Below the pieces are notes generated by a model, which saw only the letters and a list, made by a program, of their open reading frames with translations, ran no database searches and was not told where the DNA came from. From Gammaproteobacteria bacterium (lineage in GTDB: Bacteria; Pseudomonadota; Gammaproteobacteria; GCA-001735895), in contig WGBK01000222.1 in the NCBI GenBank assembly GCA_015494335.1, forward strand, positions 1 to 5,633: a DNA stretch of 5,633 bases, given 5' to 3'. Position numbers and translations under genes: made by a program. Below are positions 1-5,235 of the stretch, in pieces; position 1 is the stretch's first letter; each line of letters begins with the position of its first letter.

Positions 1-19
1 AGATGTGTATAAGAGACAG
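1..19 (+). other. Tn5 mosaic-end (Nextera-type) adapter, non-genomic
   Basis: The first 19 bases read AGATGTGTATAAGAGACAG, which is exactly the hyperactive-Tn5 mosaic end used in Nextera-type tagmentation adapters. It sits flush with the end of the window with nothing before it, as expected when an untrimmed read end has been built into a contig end. It should be treated as library sequence, not as a native transposon end: there is no transposase gene or partner end in the window. Genomic sequence starts at base 20. Confidence 0.95.
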
Positions 20-59
20 GTCATGATGATCCTGCGCAACCAACCAAGAGGAAACCACC

Positions 60-770
60 ATGCAAAAGAAGACCCTGCTCGCTTCCCTGATCGCCTTTCC
101 GGTGCTGGGAATGGCGAGCCTGACGGCCACGGCGGCCGAGCTTGACATCCGCATCACCAACCTGACGCACGGCAACCATTTCACACCCCTGATGGTGGCG
201 GCTCACCCGGCGGACCAGCACCTGTTCCAGGTCGGCGAAATGGCCAGCACCAGCCTGCAGGCCATGGCCGAGGGTGGCGATCTTTCGGGCCTGAACAATG
301 ACCTGTCAGCCTTGTCCGCCGATATCCGTCAGGATCCCGCCGGCGGCCTGCTCGCTCCCGGGCAGTCGACCGACTTCAGCCTATCCACCTCGGCGGGCAA
401 TACCCACCTGTCCGTAACCGCGATGATCCTGCCCACCAACGACGGCTTCGTCGGGCTGGATTCCATCGAGATTCCGTCCCAGCCCGGCACCTACAGCTGG
501 ACCCTCAACGCCTATGATGCCGGCACCGAGGCCAACGACGAGATCATCAACGGCGGCGGCGCCCCGGGCGCAGCCGGCATACCGGCGGATCCGCTGGGCC
601 GTGGCGGCATGAACGCTACCGGCGTCACCAGCAGCGAGAGCAACGACAAGGTTCACATTCATCGCGGCATCGTCGGCGACGACGACCCGACCGGCGGCAT
701 CAGCGATCTGGACAGTCGCGTGCACCGTTGGCTCAACCCGGTGGCGCGCATCGTCGTGACCGTCAACTAG
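60..770 (+). CDS. Secreted spondin-domain protein (first of a tandem pair)
   Basis: This encodes 236 residues. The start is supported by AGAGG at 47-51, 8 nt before the ATG, and by a signal peptide beginning there: MQKK, a hydrophobic stretch at residues 5-22, and a likely signal peptidase I site after Ala25 or Ala26 (TATAA/EL). The mature protein is one spondin domain (Spond_N family): ITNLTHGNHFTPLMVAAH near residues 32-49, GEMAS-SLQAMAEGG after it, PTND at 125-128, and YDAGTEANDE at 152-161. A C-terminal VHIHRGIVGDDD segment (from 198) is followed by RWLNPVARI. The F-spondin domain of animal proteins has a C2-like beta-sandwich fold; bacterial members are widespread in proteobacteria but have no settled function. 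Expected location is the periplasm or outside the cell. The next gene is a paralogue 12 nt downstream, sharing a 21-bp identical stretch over the DAGTEAN codons (516-536 and 1245-1265). The promoter is not visible, because only 40 genomic bases precede the gene. Confidence 0.88.
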   Translation: MQKKTLLASLIAFPVLGMASLTATAAELDIRITNLTHGNHFTPLMVAAHPADQHLFQVGEMASTSLQAMAEGGDLSGLNNDLSALSADIRQDPAGGLLAPGQSTDFSLSTSAGNTHLSVTAMILPTNDGFVGLDSIEIPSQPGTYSWTLNAYDAGTEANDEIINGGGAPGAAGIPADPLGRGGMNATGVTSSESNDKVHIHRGIVGDDDPTGGISDLDSRVHRWLNPVARIVVTVN

Positions 771-777
771 GAGGTGA
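769..777 (+). promoter_or_regulatory. Shine-Dalgarno overlapping the upstream stop; fixes the start of the second spondin gene
   Basis: AGGAGGTGA is a near-perfect complement to the 16S 3' end. It uses the last two bases of the first spondin gene's TAG stop and lies 5 nt before the ATG at 783. A GTG at 774 is in the same frame but lies inside this site, so it cannot be the start. The overlap suggests that ribosomes finishing the first gene re-initiate on the second. Confidence 0.85.
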
Positions 778-782
778 TTCCG

Positions 783-1460
783 ATGAAACCATCCCGACTC
801 AAACCGGCGCTTGCCCTGGCCCTGCTCGGCGCCAGTCTGACGCTGGCCGGCTGCGCCAACGACGACACGGAAATGGAAACCCGCTCCTTCCGCATCGAAC
901 TGGTCAACCTGACCGCCAACCAGCCGATGTCCCCGCCGGCGGCCCTGCTCGATGACAACGACTGGTGGCAGGACGGGGAAAGCGCCTCCGTCGCACTGGA
1001 AAAACTGGCCGAGAGCGGCGATGCCAGCGAACTGGTCGCCAACGAGGACCGGGCACGGCAGGCCAGCGACCTGCTGCTGCCCGGCCAGACGCAAAGCCTG
1101 ACCCTGGAAGGCGAAAGCGGCCATCTGCGCCTGCAACTGGCCACCATGCTGGTCAACAGCAACGATGCCTTCAGCGGCATCAGCGGCGAGGACCTGTCGG
1201 ATCTGGCCAGCGGCGAACAGCGCGTGTTGTGGCTGCCGGCACGGGATGCCGGCACCGAGGCCAACAGCGAACTGGCTGGCGATATCCCCGGCCCGGCCGG
1301 CGGCGGCGAAGGCTTCAACGCCGCGCGCAATGATGTCACCGGCGTGGTCACCCTGCACCCCGGGGTGGTTGGCGTCGAAGCCGGCGCCACGGACTCGGCG
1401 CTGGATGCTTCACATCGCTTCGACAATCCGGTGTTGCGTGTCACCATCAGCGCGCTGTAG
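783..1460 (+). CDS. Spondin-domain lipoprotein (second of a tandem pair)
   Basis: This encodes 225 residues from the ATG placed 5 nt after a very strong ribosome site. The N-terminus MKPSRLKP, a hydrophobic core at about residues 9-19, and the lipobox L-A-G-Cys24 mark it as a lipoprotein processed by signal peptidase II. Residue +2 after the cysteine is Ala, not Asp, so Lol-dependent transfer to the outer membrane is expected. The rest is a spondin domain aligned along its length with the preceding protein: FRIELVNLTANQPMSPPAALL near 35-55, LEKLAESGDAS, NSND at 125-128 where the paralogue has PTND, RDAGTEANSE at 154-163, and VTLHPGVVG then HRFDNPVLRV at the end. Probably a duplication that diverged in localisation. 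The role is unknown; a surface or periplasm-facing partner of the secreted paralogue is a reasonable guess only. A hairpin terminator candidate follows immediately. Confidence 0.88.
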   Translation: MKPSRLKPALALALLGASLTLAGCANDDTEMETRSFRIELVNLTANQPMSPPAALLDDNDWWQDGESASVALEKLAESGDASELVANEDRARQASDLLLPGQTQSLTLEGESGHLRLQLATMLVNSNDAFSGISGEDLSDLASGEQRVLWLPARDAGTEANSELAGDIPGPAGGGEGFNAARNDVTGVVTLHPGVVGVEAGATDSALDASHRFDNPVLRVTISAL

Positions 1461-1464
1461 CATC

Positions 1465-1503
1465 GGCTCGACGGGCAGGAATCCTCCGGCCCGTCGAGCC
1501 TTT
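1465..1503 (+). terminator. Intrinsic terminator or attenuator after the spondin pair
   Basis: A perfect 12-bp inverted repeat (GGCTCGACGGGC at 1465-1476, GCCCGTCGAGCC at 1489-1500) with a 12-nt loop begins 5 nt after the second spondin stop. Only three T residues follow before GG, so termination may be partial. The response-regulator ribosome site (GGAG, 1504-1507) begins just after it, so the hairpin could let a fraction of transcripts read on into the regulator. Whether the regulator has its own promoter in this 58-nt gap is not evident. Confidence 0.7.
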
Positions 1504-1518
1504 GGAGAAACCGGCCAC

Positions 1519-2250
1519 ATGCCTGAGCATCGGGTCATTGTCATCGAGGACAGCCAGGAGATTGCCGAGCTGGTGCGCCTGCACCTCAGCGACATCGGTC
1601 TGCAGGTGGAAGTCTGCCATGACGGCGACGAAGCGGCTCGCCGGCTCTCCGAAAACGACTACGATCTTGTGATCCTCGACATCATGCTGCCGGGCCGCGA
1701 CGGCCTGGAGCTGTGCCGACAGATCCGCGAGGACGACAGCCGCTATACCCCAATCCTGATGCTGACCTCGCGATCCTCGGAAATGGATCGCGTGCTCGGA
1801 CTCGAGACCGGCGCCGACGATTACCTGACCAAACCCTTCAGCCTGATGGAAATGGTGGCTCGCGCCAAGGCGCTGATTCGCCGTCACCAGGCGATGCAGG
1901 CGCAGCAGGATGGCGACGGGGCGGACGCCCATGCCCGGCTGCAGTTCGACGGCCTGACCATCGATCCTCGCAGCCGCGAGGTATTGAAGGACGGACAGGC
2001 GCTGGAGCTGACCGCCAAGGAATACGACCTGCTGCTGCACTTCGCACGCCACCCGGGACAGGTCTTCAACCGGCTGCAACTGCTCGACAGCGTCTGGGGC
2101 TATGCCCATGTCGGTTACGAGCACACCGTCAACACCCATATCAATCGTCTGCGCAGCAAGCTGGAGAACGACCCGCGCAATCCGAAATACATCAAGACGG
2201 TCTGGGGCGTCGGCTACCAGTTCATCGCCGGCAACGAGGAGCGATCGTGA
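1519..2250 (+). CDS. OmpR/PhoB-family response regulator
   Basis: This encodes 243 residues. The ATG is chosen because the receiver domain begins right there (MPEHRVIVIEDSQ) and GGAG lies 11 nt upstream; the frame stays open further back, but only across the spondin gene. Receiver domain, about residues 4-118: acidic pair Glu10-Asp11, phospho-acceptor Asp54 in LVILDIMLPGRDG, switch Thr83-Ser84, and Lys105 in TKPF. After a polar, Gln/Asp-rich linker (about 118-135) comes a winged-helix DNA-binding domain: LTAKEYDLLLHFARHPGQVF, then LLDSVWG, the recognition-helix region HTVNTHINRLRSKLE, and the wing YIKTVWGVGYQF. All catalytic residues are present, so it should be a phosphorylation-dependent transcription factor. 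Its partner kinase overlaps its stop codon. I cannot assign it to a named system such as PmrA, BaeR or CpxR from sequence alone. Regulation of the upstream spondin genes is a plausible but untested target. Confidence 0.95.
   Translation: MPEHRVIVIEDSQEIAELVRLHLSDIGLQVEVCHDGDEAARRLSENDYDLVILDIMLPGRDGLELCRQIREDDSRYTPILMLTSRSSEMDRVLGLETGADDYLTKPFSLMEMVARAKALIRRHQAMQAQQDGDGADAHARLQFDGLTIDPRSREVLKDGQALELTAKEYDLLLHFARHPGQVFNRLQLLDSVWGYAHVGYEHTVNTHINRLRSKLENDPRNPKYIKTVWGVGYQFIAGNEERS
2236..2250 (+). promoter_or_regulatory. Ribosome site and 4-nt GTGA overlap coupling regulator to kinase
   Basis: GAGGAG at 2236-2241 lies 5 nt before the GTG at 2247, and GTGA at 2247-2250 contains both the kinase start and the regulator's TGA. 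This arrangement is typical of translationally coupled regulator/kinase pairs and decides the kinase start, since the open frame upstream of it only shadows the regulator. Confidence 0.85.
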
Positions 2251-3755
2251 ACCCCGTGCCCCGCAAACCGCCCTTCTGGCGCAGCCTCTACTTCAAGCTG
2301 GCGGCTGGCCTTGCGGTGATCCTGCTGGCGGTAGGACTGTCCTACACCCTGTTCGCCAGCTACATGCTGCGCCAGATGAACCAGTCCAGCCAGCAGGCAT
2401 TGAACTACAACCTGGCCAAGAACCTGGTCGACGACAGGAAGATCGTGCACGACGGTCGCATCGACGAGGATGCGATGAAGCACACCTTCATGCAGTACAT
2501 GACCATCAATCCGAGCATCGAGATCTACTATCTCGACCTCGAGGGCAACATCCTTTCCTATTCCGCCGAGCCCGATCAGGTCAAGCGCAACAGCGTTTCG
2601 CTGGAGCCGATCCTGCTGAGCCTGGCCAACCCACAGCGCATCGATCCGCTCGGTGACGACCCGCGCTCCCACGAAATGCGCAAGCCCTTCTCGGTAACGC
2701 CCATTCCAAGCGCCGACAACCCGCAGGGCTATCTCTATGTGGTATTGCAAAGCCAGGCCCTGAGCAAGGCCATCGACATGCAGGCCCAGCACACCATCCT
2801 GCGCCTTGGCGGCGTGGTCATCGGCGGCAGCCTGCTGATCGCCCTGCTGATCGGACTGCTGCTGTTCCATCGCTTCCATCGTCGGGTACAGACCCTGCAA
2901 CAGCGGGTAGCTGATTTTGTTGCCAGCGATTTCTCCACTCCTCCCGATGACCTGGTGGAAGCCGCAACCAATGGCCGACCGGGCGACGAGATCCACGAAC
3001 TGGAGCGCCACATCGGGCGCATGACACGGCACATTCAGCAGCAATGGTCGGCCCTCAAGCAACAGGACAACCTGCGCCGCGAGATGGTGGCCAACATCTC
3101 CCACGACCTGCGCACGCCGCTGGCCTCGATCCAGGGTTACCTGGAAACCCTGCGCATGAAATACGACCGTCTCGATGACAAACAGAAACAGGAGTACCTG
3201 TCCGTTGCCGCCCGCCAGGCCGACAGCCTGCAAAAGCTCATTGACAGTCTGTTCGAACTGGCTCGGCTCGAGGCCAGCGGCTACCAGCCGGAGATGCAGC
3301 AGTTCTCCCTGCTCGAACTGATCTACGATGTCATCGCCAAATTCCAGATCCGCGCCGACGAGAAGAACATACGCCTGCGCCTGAACAGCGAGGCCGACAA
3401 CCCGGTGGTCTATGCCGATATCGGCCTGATCGAGCGCGTGCTCGACAACCTGATCGGCAACGCCATTCACTACAGCCCGCGCGACAGCGAAATCGAGATT
3501 CGCGTCGATGCGCCTGCCGACGGCAGCCTCACCGTGCACATCGCCGACCAGGGCGAAGGCATCGCCCGTGAGCAGCTCGATCTGGTGTTCGAACGCTTCC
3601 ACCAGGCCCATACACCCGAGCGTGTCGATGGACATGCCGGACTCGGCCTCTGCATCGTCAAGAAGATCATCGAACTGCACCGCCAGCGGGTATGGGTCGA
3701 AAGCGAGCCGCAACAGGGCGCTCGTTTCCATTTCACCCTGGCGGCGGTCGAGTAA
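2247..3755 (+). CDS. Membrane sensor histidine kinase (HAMP, HisKA, HATPase)
   Basis: This encodes 502 residues from a GTG start overlapping the regulator stop. Layout: positively charged N-terminus, transmembrane helix 1 about 16-38, periplasmic region about 39-186, transmembrane helix 2 about 188-207, HAMP linker about 208-270, and dimerisation/phospho-acceptor domain with His286 in ISHDLRTPLASIQGYLETLR. The ATP-binding domain has the N-box VLDNLIGNAIHYSP (Asn401, Asn405), the G1 box DQGEGI (434-439), FERFHQAH, and the G2 stretch HAGLGLCIVKKII (463 onward). The protein looks intact and active and should phosphorylate the regulator encoded just before it. The periplasmic part contains IEIYYLDLEGNILSYS, which resembles the beta-strand pattern of Cache/PAS-like extracytoplasmic sensors, but this is only a resemblance and no ligand can be named. 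The first glycine of the usual G2 motif is replaced by His-Ala, which is tolerated in many kinases. Confidence 0.95.
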   Translation: MNPVPRKPPFWRSLYFKLAAGLAVILLAVGLSYTLFASYMLRQMNQSSQQALNYNLAKNLVDDRKIVHDGRIDEDAMKHTFMQYMTINPSIEIYYLDLEGNILSYSAEPDQVKRNSVSLEPILLSLANPQRIDPLGDDPRSHEMRKPFSVTPIPSADNPQGYLYVVLQSQALSKAIDMQAQHTILRLGGVVIGGSLLIALLIGLLLFHRFHRRVQTLQQRVADFVASDFSTPPDDLVEAATNGRPGDEIHELERHIGRMTRHIQQQWSALKQQDNLRREMVANISHDLRTPLASIQGYLETLRMKYDRLDDKQKQEYLSVAARQADSLQKLIDSLFELARLEASGYQPEMQQFSLLELIYDVIAKFQIRADEKNIRLRLNSEADNPVVYADIGLIERVLDNLIGNAIHYSPRDSEIEIRVDAPADGSLTVHIADQGEGIAREQLDLVFERFHQAHTPERVDGHAGLGLCIVKKIIELHRQRVWVESEPQQGARFHFTLAAVE

Positions 3756-3783
3756 TTCCCCGCGGTACGCTGCCGGACACATT

Positions 3784-3807
3784 GGCCTGGTGAATTTACA
3801 GGCCTTT
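3784..3807 (+). terminator. Weak intrinsic terminator candidate after the kinase
   Basis: GGCCTG (3784-3789) pairs with CAGGCC (3799-3804) across an A/T-rich 9-nt loop, and TTT follows directly. The hairpin starts 28 nt after the kinase stop. The stem is short (six perfect pairs, or seven with one bulged G) and the T run has only three residues, so this is a modest candidate. It ends in the same GCCTTTGG as the hairpin after the spondin genes. Confidence 0.5.
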
Positions 3808-3816
3808 GGCAACAAC

Positions 3817-3972
3817 AGGAGGGGCAGATGTCGTCGCTCTGTGACAGAGATCCAGAGCCCGGATGCATTGATGCCTCGTAGCGCCAGCAGAGGCGCGATT
3901 TGATGACTCCACGGAGTCCGAATTCTTTCCTGGTATGACTTGGCTTTGGCTAAAGTGCTGGAAACATTGGAG
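3817..3972 (+). promoter_or_regulatory. Possible structured leader upstream of the antiporter
   Basis: The stretch between the kinase terminator candidate and the antiporter start holds no full-size gene but several self-complementary elements. CTCTG-TGA-CAGAG lies at 3837-3849, GCGCC-N6-GGCGC at 3881-3896, and GACTC-CACG-GAGTC at 3905-3918. GGGGCA (3821-3826) can also pair with TGCCTC (3872-3877), closing a multibranch around the first hairpin and hiding part of an AGGAGG site. GGAG at 3969-3972 is the antiporter's own ribosome site. I found no convincing sigma-70 promoter, and no riboswitch class I can recognise. A cis-regulatory leader is an inference from the hairpins; chance pairing in GC-rich DNA is possible. 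Confidence 0.3.
3828..3881 (+). CDS. Possible 17-codon small ORF or leader peptide
   Basis: An ATG preceded by AGGAGG (3817-3822, 5 nt spacing) opens a frame encoding MSSLCDRDPEPGCIDAS, ending at TAG. The ribosome site is as good as those of the real genes around it, and the second hairpin starts at the last base of the stop codon. The peptide has two cysteines and several Asp/Glu/Pro residues, no signal peptide or membrane segment, and no family I recognise. It shares the frame of the antiporter but is separated from it by stops. It could be a leader peptide controlling the antiporter, a small protein, or chance. Confidence 0.3.
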   Translation: MSSLCDRDPEPGCIDAS

Positions 3973-3980
3973 CCTTTGAC

Positions 3981-5189
3981 ATGGAACATCTTTACCTGGC
4001 CCTGATTCTGCTGGCCATCCTTGCCTTCGCAGCCCTGTCGCGCCGGCTGGAGTCCTCGCTGCTCACCATGCCGATGCTGTTCACCGCCTTCGGCTGGTTG
4101 ATCGGTCAGGGTGGAGCCAACCTGATACCCATGGAGTCGGAGCATGCCATTGTGCAAGGCATCGCCAAGTTCACCCTGATACTGGTGCTGTTTTCGGACG
4201 CTTCGCGTATCGATCTGGGCACGCTGAAGCATGGCGCCGGCATTCCGGTGCGCATGCTGCTGATCGGCATGCCGCTGACCATTCTGCTCGGAACTCTGGT
4301 GGCTCACTGGGTCTCGCCGGATCAGCCCTGGGCGCTGGCGTTGCTGGTGGCGGCCATTCTCACACCCACCGATGCCGCGTTGGGACAGGCGGTGGTCTCC
4401 AGCCCCAGCGTGCCGCTGCGGTTGCGCCAGGGGGTGAACGTGGAAAGCGGACTCAATGACGGCATGGCCCTGCCGGTGGTGATGATCGCCGCGTTGGCCG
4501 CTTCGGGTGGCGTGACCCAGGGTTCGGGGGAGGCTCCCGACAGCCTGCTGCGCTTCGCCATCCTGCAGGTGGTGTTGGGGCCGCTGGCGGGCCTCGTCAT
4601 CGCCTGGCTCGCCGCGCGGCTGCTGGATTTCGCCATCGACCGCAGGCTGGCGACGCTGAGCTATCAGGGCATCTATTTCCTCGCCACCGCGCTGCTGTGC
4701 TACCTCGGCGCGGAGCTGGTCGGCGGCAACGGCTTCATCGCCGCGTTCGTCGGCGGCCTGGTGTTCGGGAACGCTTTGAGGTGTTCCTGCAACTTCATCG
4801 GCGAGTTCATGGAAGGCGAGGGTCAGTTGCTGACCCTGCTCACCTTCCTGATCTTCGGCGCGGTACTGGCGCCGCAGGGGCTGGCGCACGCCACCTGGAA
4901 GACGGTGCTGCTGTCGCTGGCCTTCCTGACCGTGGTACGCATCGTGCCGGTGTGGCTGTCGCTCACCGGCACGGATCTGCGACCCTGGGAGAAATTTTTT
5001 CTCGGCTGGTCCGGTCCACGAGGACTGGCCTCGATCCTGTTCGCCCTGCTGATCGTGGAGGGCTACGCGGTGCCGGGCGCCGACGAGGTGCTGGCCTGCG
5101 TAGTGCTCACGGTGCTGCTCAGCATCCTCCTGCATGGAGTCACGGCCCAGCCACTGGCCGCGAGTTTTGCACGGAGAGACGGCGTCTGA
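3981..5189 (+). CDS. CPA1/NhaP-type cation:proton antiporter
   Basis: This encodes 402 residues, a usual length for bacterial NhaP-like members. The start follows GGAG at 3969-3972 by 8 nt and opens directly into the first membrane helix. About 12-13 hydrophobic helices fill the whole protein. Family signatures: TPTDAALGQAVV with Thr130-Asp131, NVESGLNDGMALP with Glu155, Ser156 and the Asn159-Asp160 pair that marks CPA1 (electroneutral) exchangers, and GPRGL with conserved Arg347. MEGEGQLLTLLTFLIFG in the second half is typical of this subfamily. It should exchange Na+ or K+ for H+ across the inner membrane, serving pH and salt homeostasis; the ion cannot be told from sequence. There is no long cytoplasmic C-terminal or TrkA/CNMP domain. 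The gene is preceded by a structured gap and followed after 46 nt by the Rieske gene, with no clear terminator between them. Confidence 0.92.
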   Translation: MEHLYLALILLAILAFAALSRRLESSLLTMPMLFTAFGWLIGQGGANLIPMESEHAIVQGIAKFTLILVLFSDASRIDLGTLKHGAGIPVRMLLIGMPLTILLGTLVAHWVSPDQPWALALLVAAILTPTDAALGQAVVSSPSVPLRLRQGVNVESGLNDGMALPVVMIAALAASGGVTQGSGEAPDSLLRFAILQVVLGPLAGLVIAWLAARLLDFAIDRRLATLSYQGIYFLATALLCYLGAELVGGNGFIAAFVGGLVFGNALRCSCNFIGEFMEGEGQLLTLLTFLIFGAVLAPQGLAHATWKTVLLSLAFLTVVRIVPVWLSLTGTDLRPWEKFFLGWSGPRGLASILFALLIVEGYAVPGADEVLACVVLTVLLSILLHGVTAQPLAASFARRDGV

Positions 5190-5224
5190 CACAGGGATGC
5201 GGCCACCCGGCAAGAACCTGAAAC

Positions 5225-5230
5225 AGGAGG
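5225..5230 (+). promoter_or_regulatory. Ribosome site selecting a GTG start
   Basis: AGGAGG lies 5 nt before the GTG at 5236, which begins SNQHLDWICVG, the natural N-terminus of the Rieske domain. There is no nearby ATG with a comparable site, so GTG is the start. The 46 nt between the antiporter stop and this GTG hold no obvious hairpin terminator, so co-transcription is possible. Confidence 0.8.
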
Positions 5231-5235
5231 AGCGC

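Noticed and set aside
774..782. GTG at 774 as the start of the spondin lipoprotein
   Set aside because: This GTG is part of the Shine-Dalgarno AGGAGGTGA. The ATG at 783 has correct spacing and gives a normal lipoprotein signal.
381..1447. Two long minus-strand open frames (381-1358 and 767-1447) over the spondin genes
   Set aside because: Both are opposite genes supported by signal peptides, ribosome sites and family motifs. Their products are low-complexity Ala/Gly/Val- or Ser-rich with no domain.
1165..1518. A 118-codon N-terminal extension of the response regulator
   Set aside because: The frame is open but overlaps the second spondin gene, encodes Arg/Pro-rich shadow sequence, and has no ribosome site. 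The receiver domain begins exactly at the ATG at 1519.
1770..1791. Inverted repeat GCGATCC/GGATCGC inside the response regulator gene
   Set aside because: It lies within well-conserved receiver-domain codons and has no T run or spacing suggesting a regulatory site; most simply a by-product of codon use.
1713..2246. An upstream ATG start for the histidine kinase
   Set aside because: The extension shadows the response regulator. The GTG at 2247 has a good ribosome site, a 4-nt overlap with the regulator, and is followed directly by the first membrane helix.
3905..3918. Hairpin containing ACGG, as a possible guanidine-II (mini-ykkC) riboswitch
   Set aside because: That class needs two hairpins with ACGR tetraloops closed by paired bases. 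Here only one ACGG occurs and it is not in a proper tetraloop, and the gene downstream is not a guanidine exporter of the usual type.
3903..3938. An 11-codon frame (MTPRSPNSFLV) just before the antiporter
   Set aside because: It has only a poor GAGG at 9 nt spacing and overlaps a hairpin; too short and too weakly supported to call.
4990..5004. Palindrome GAGAAA-TTT-TTTCTC inside the antiporter gene
   Set aside because: It is a short A/T-rich patch coding for conserved Glu-Lys-Phe-Phe-Leu, well inside the reading frame; there is no GC stem to act as a terminator.
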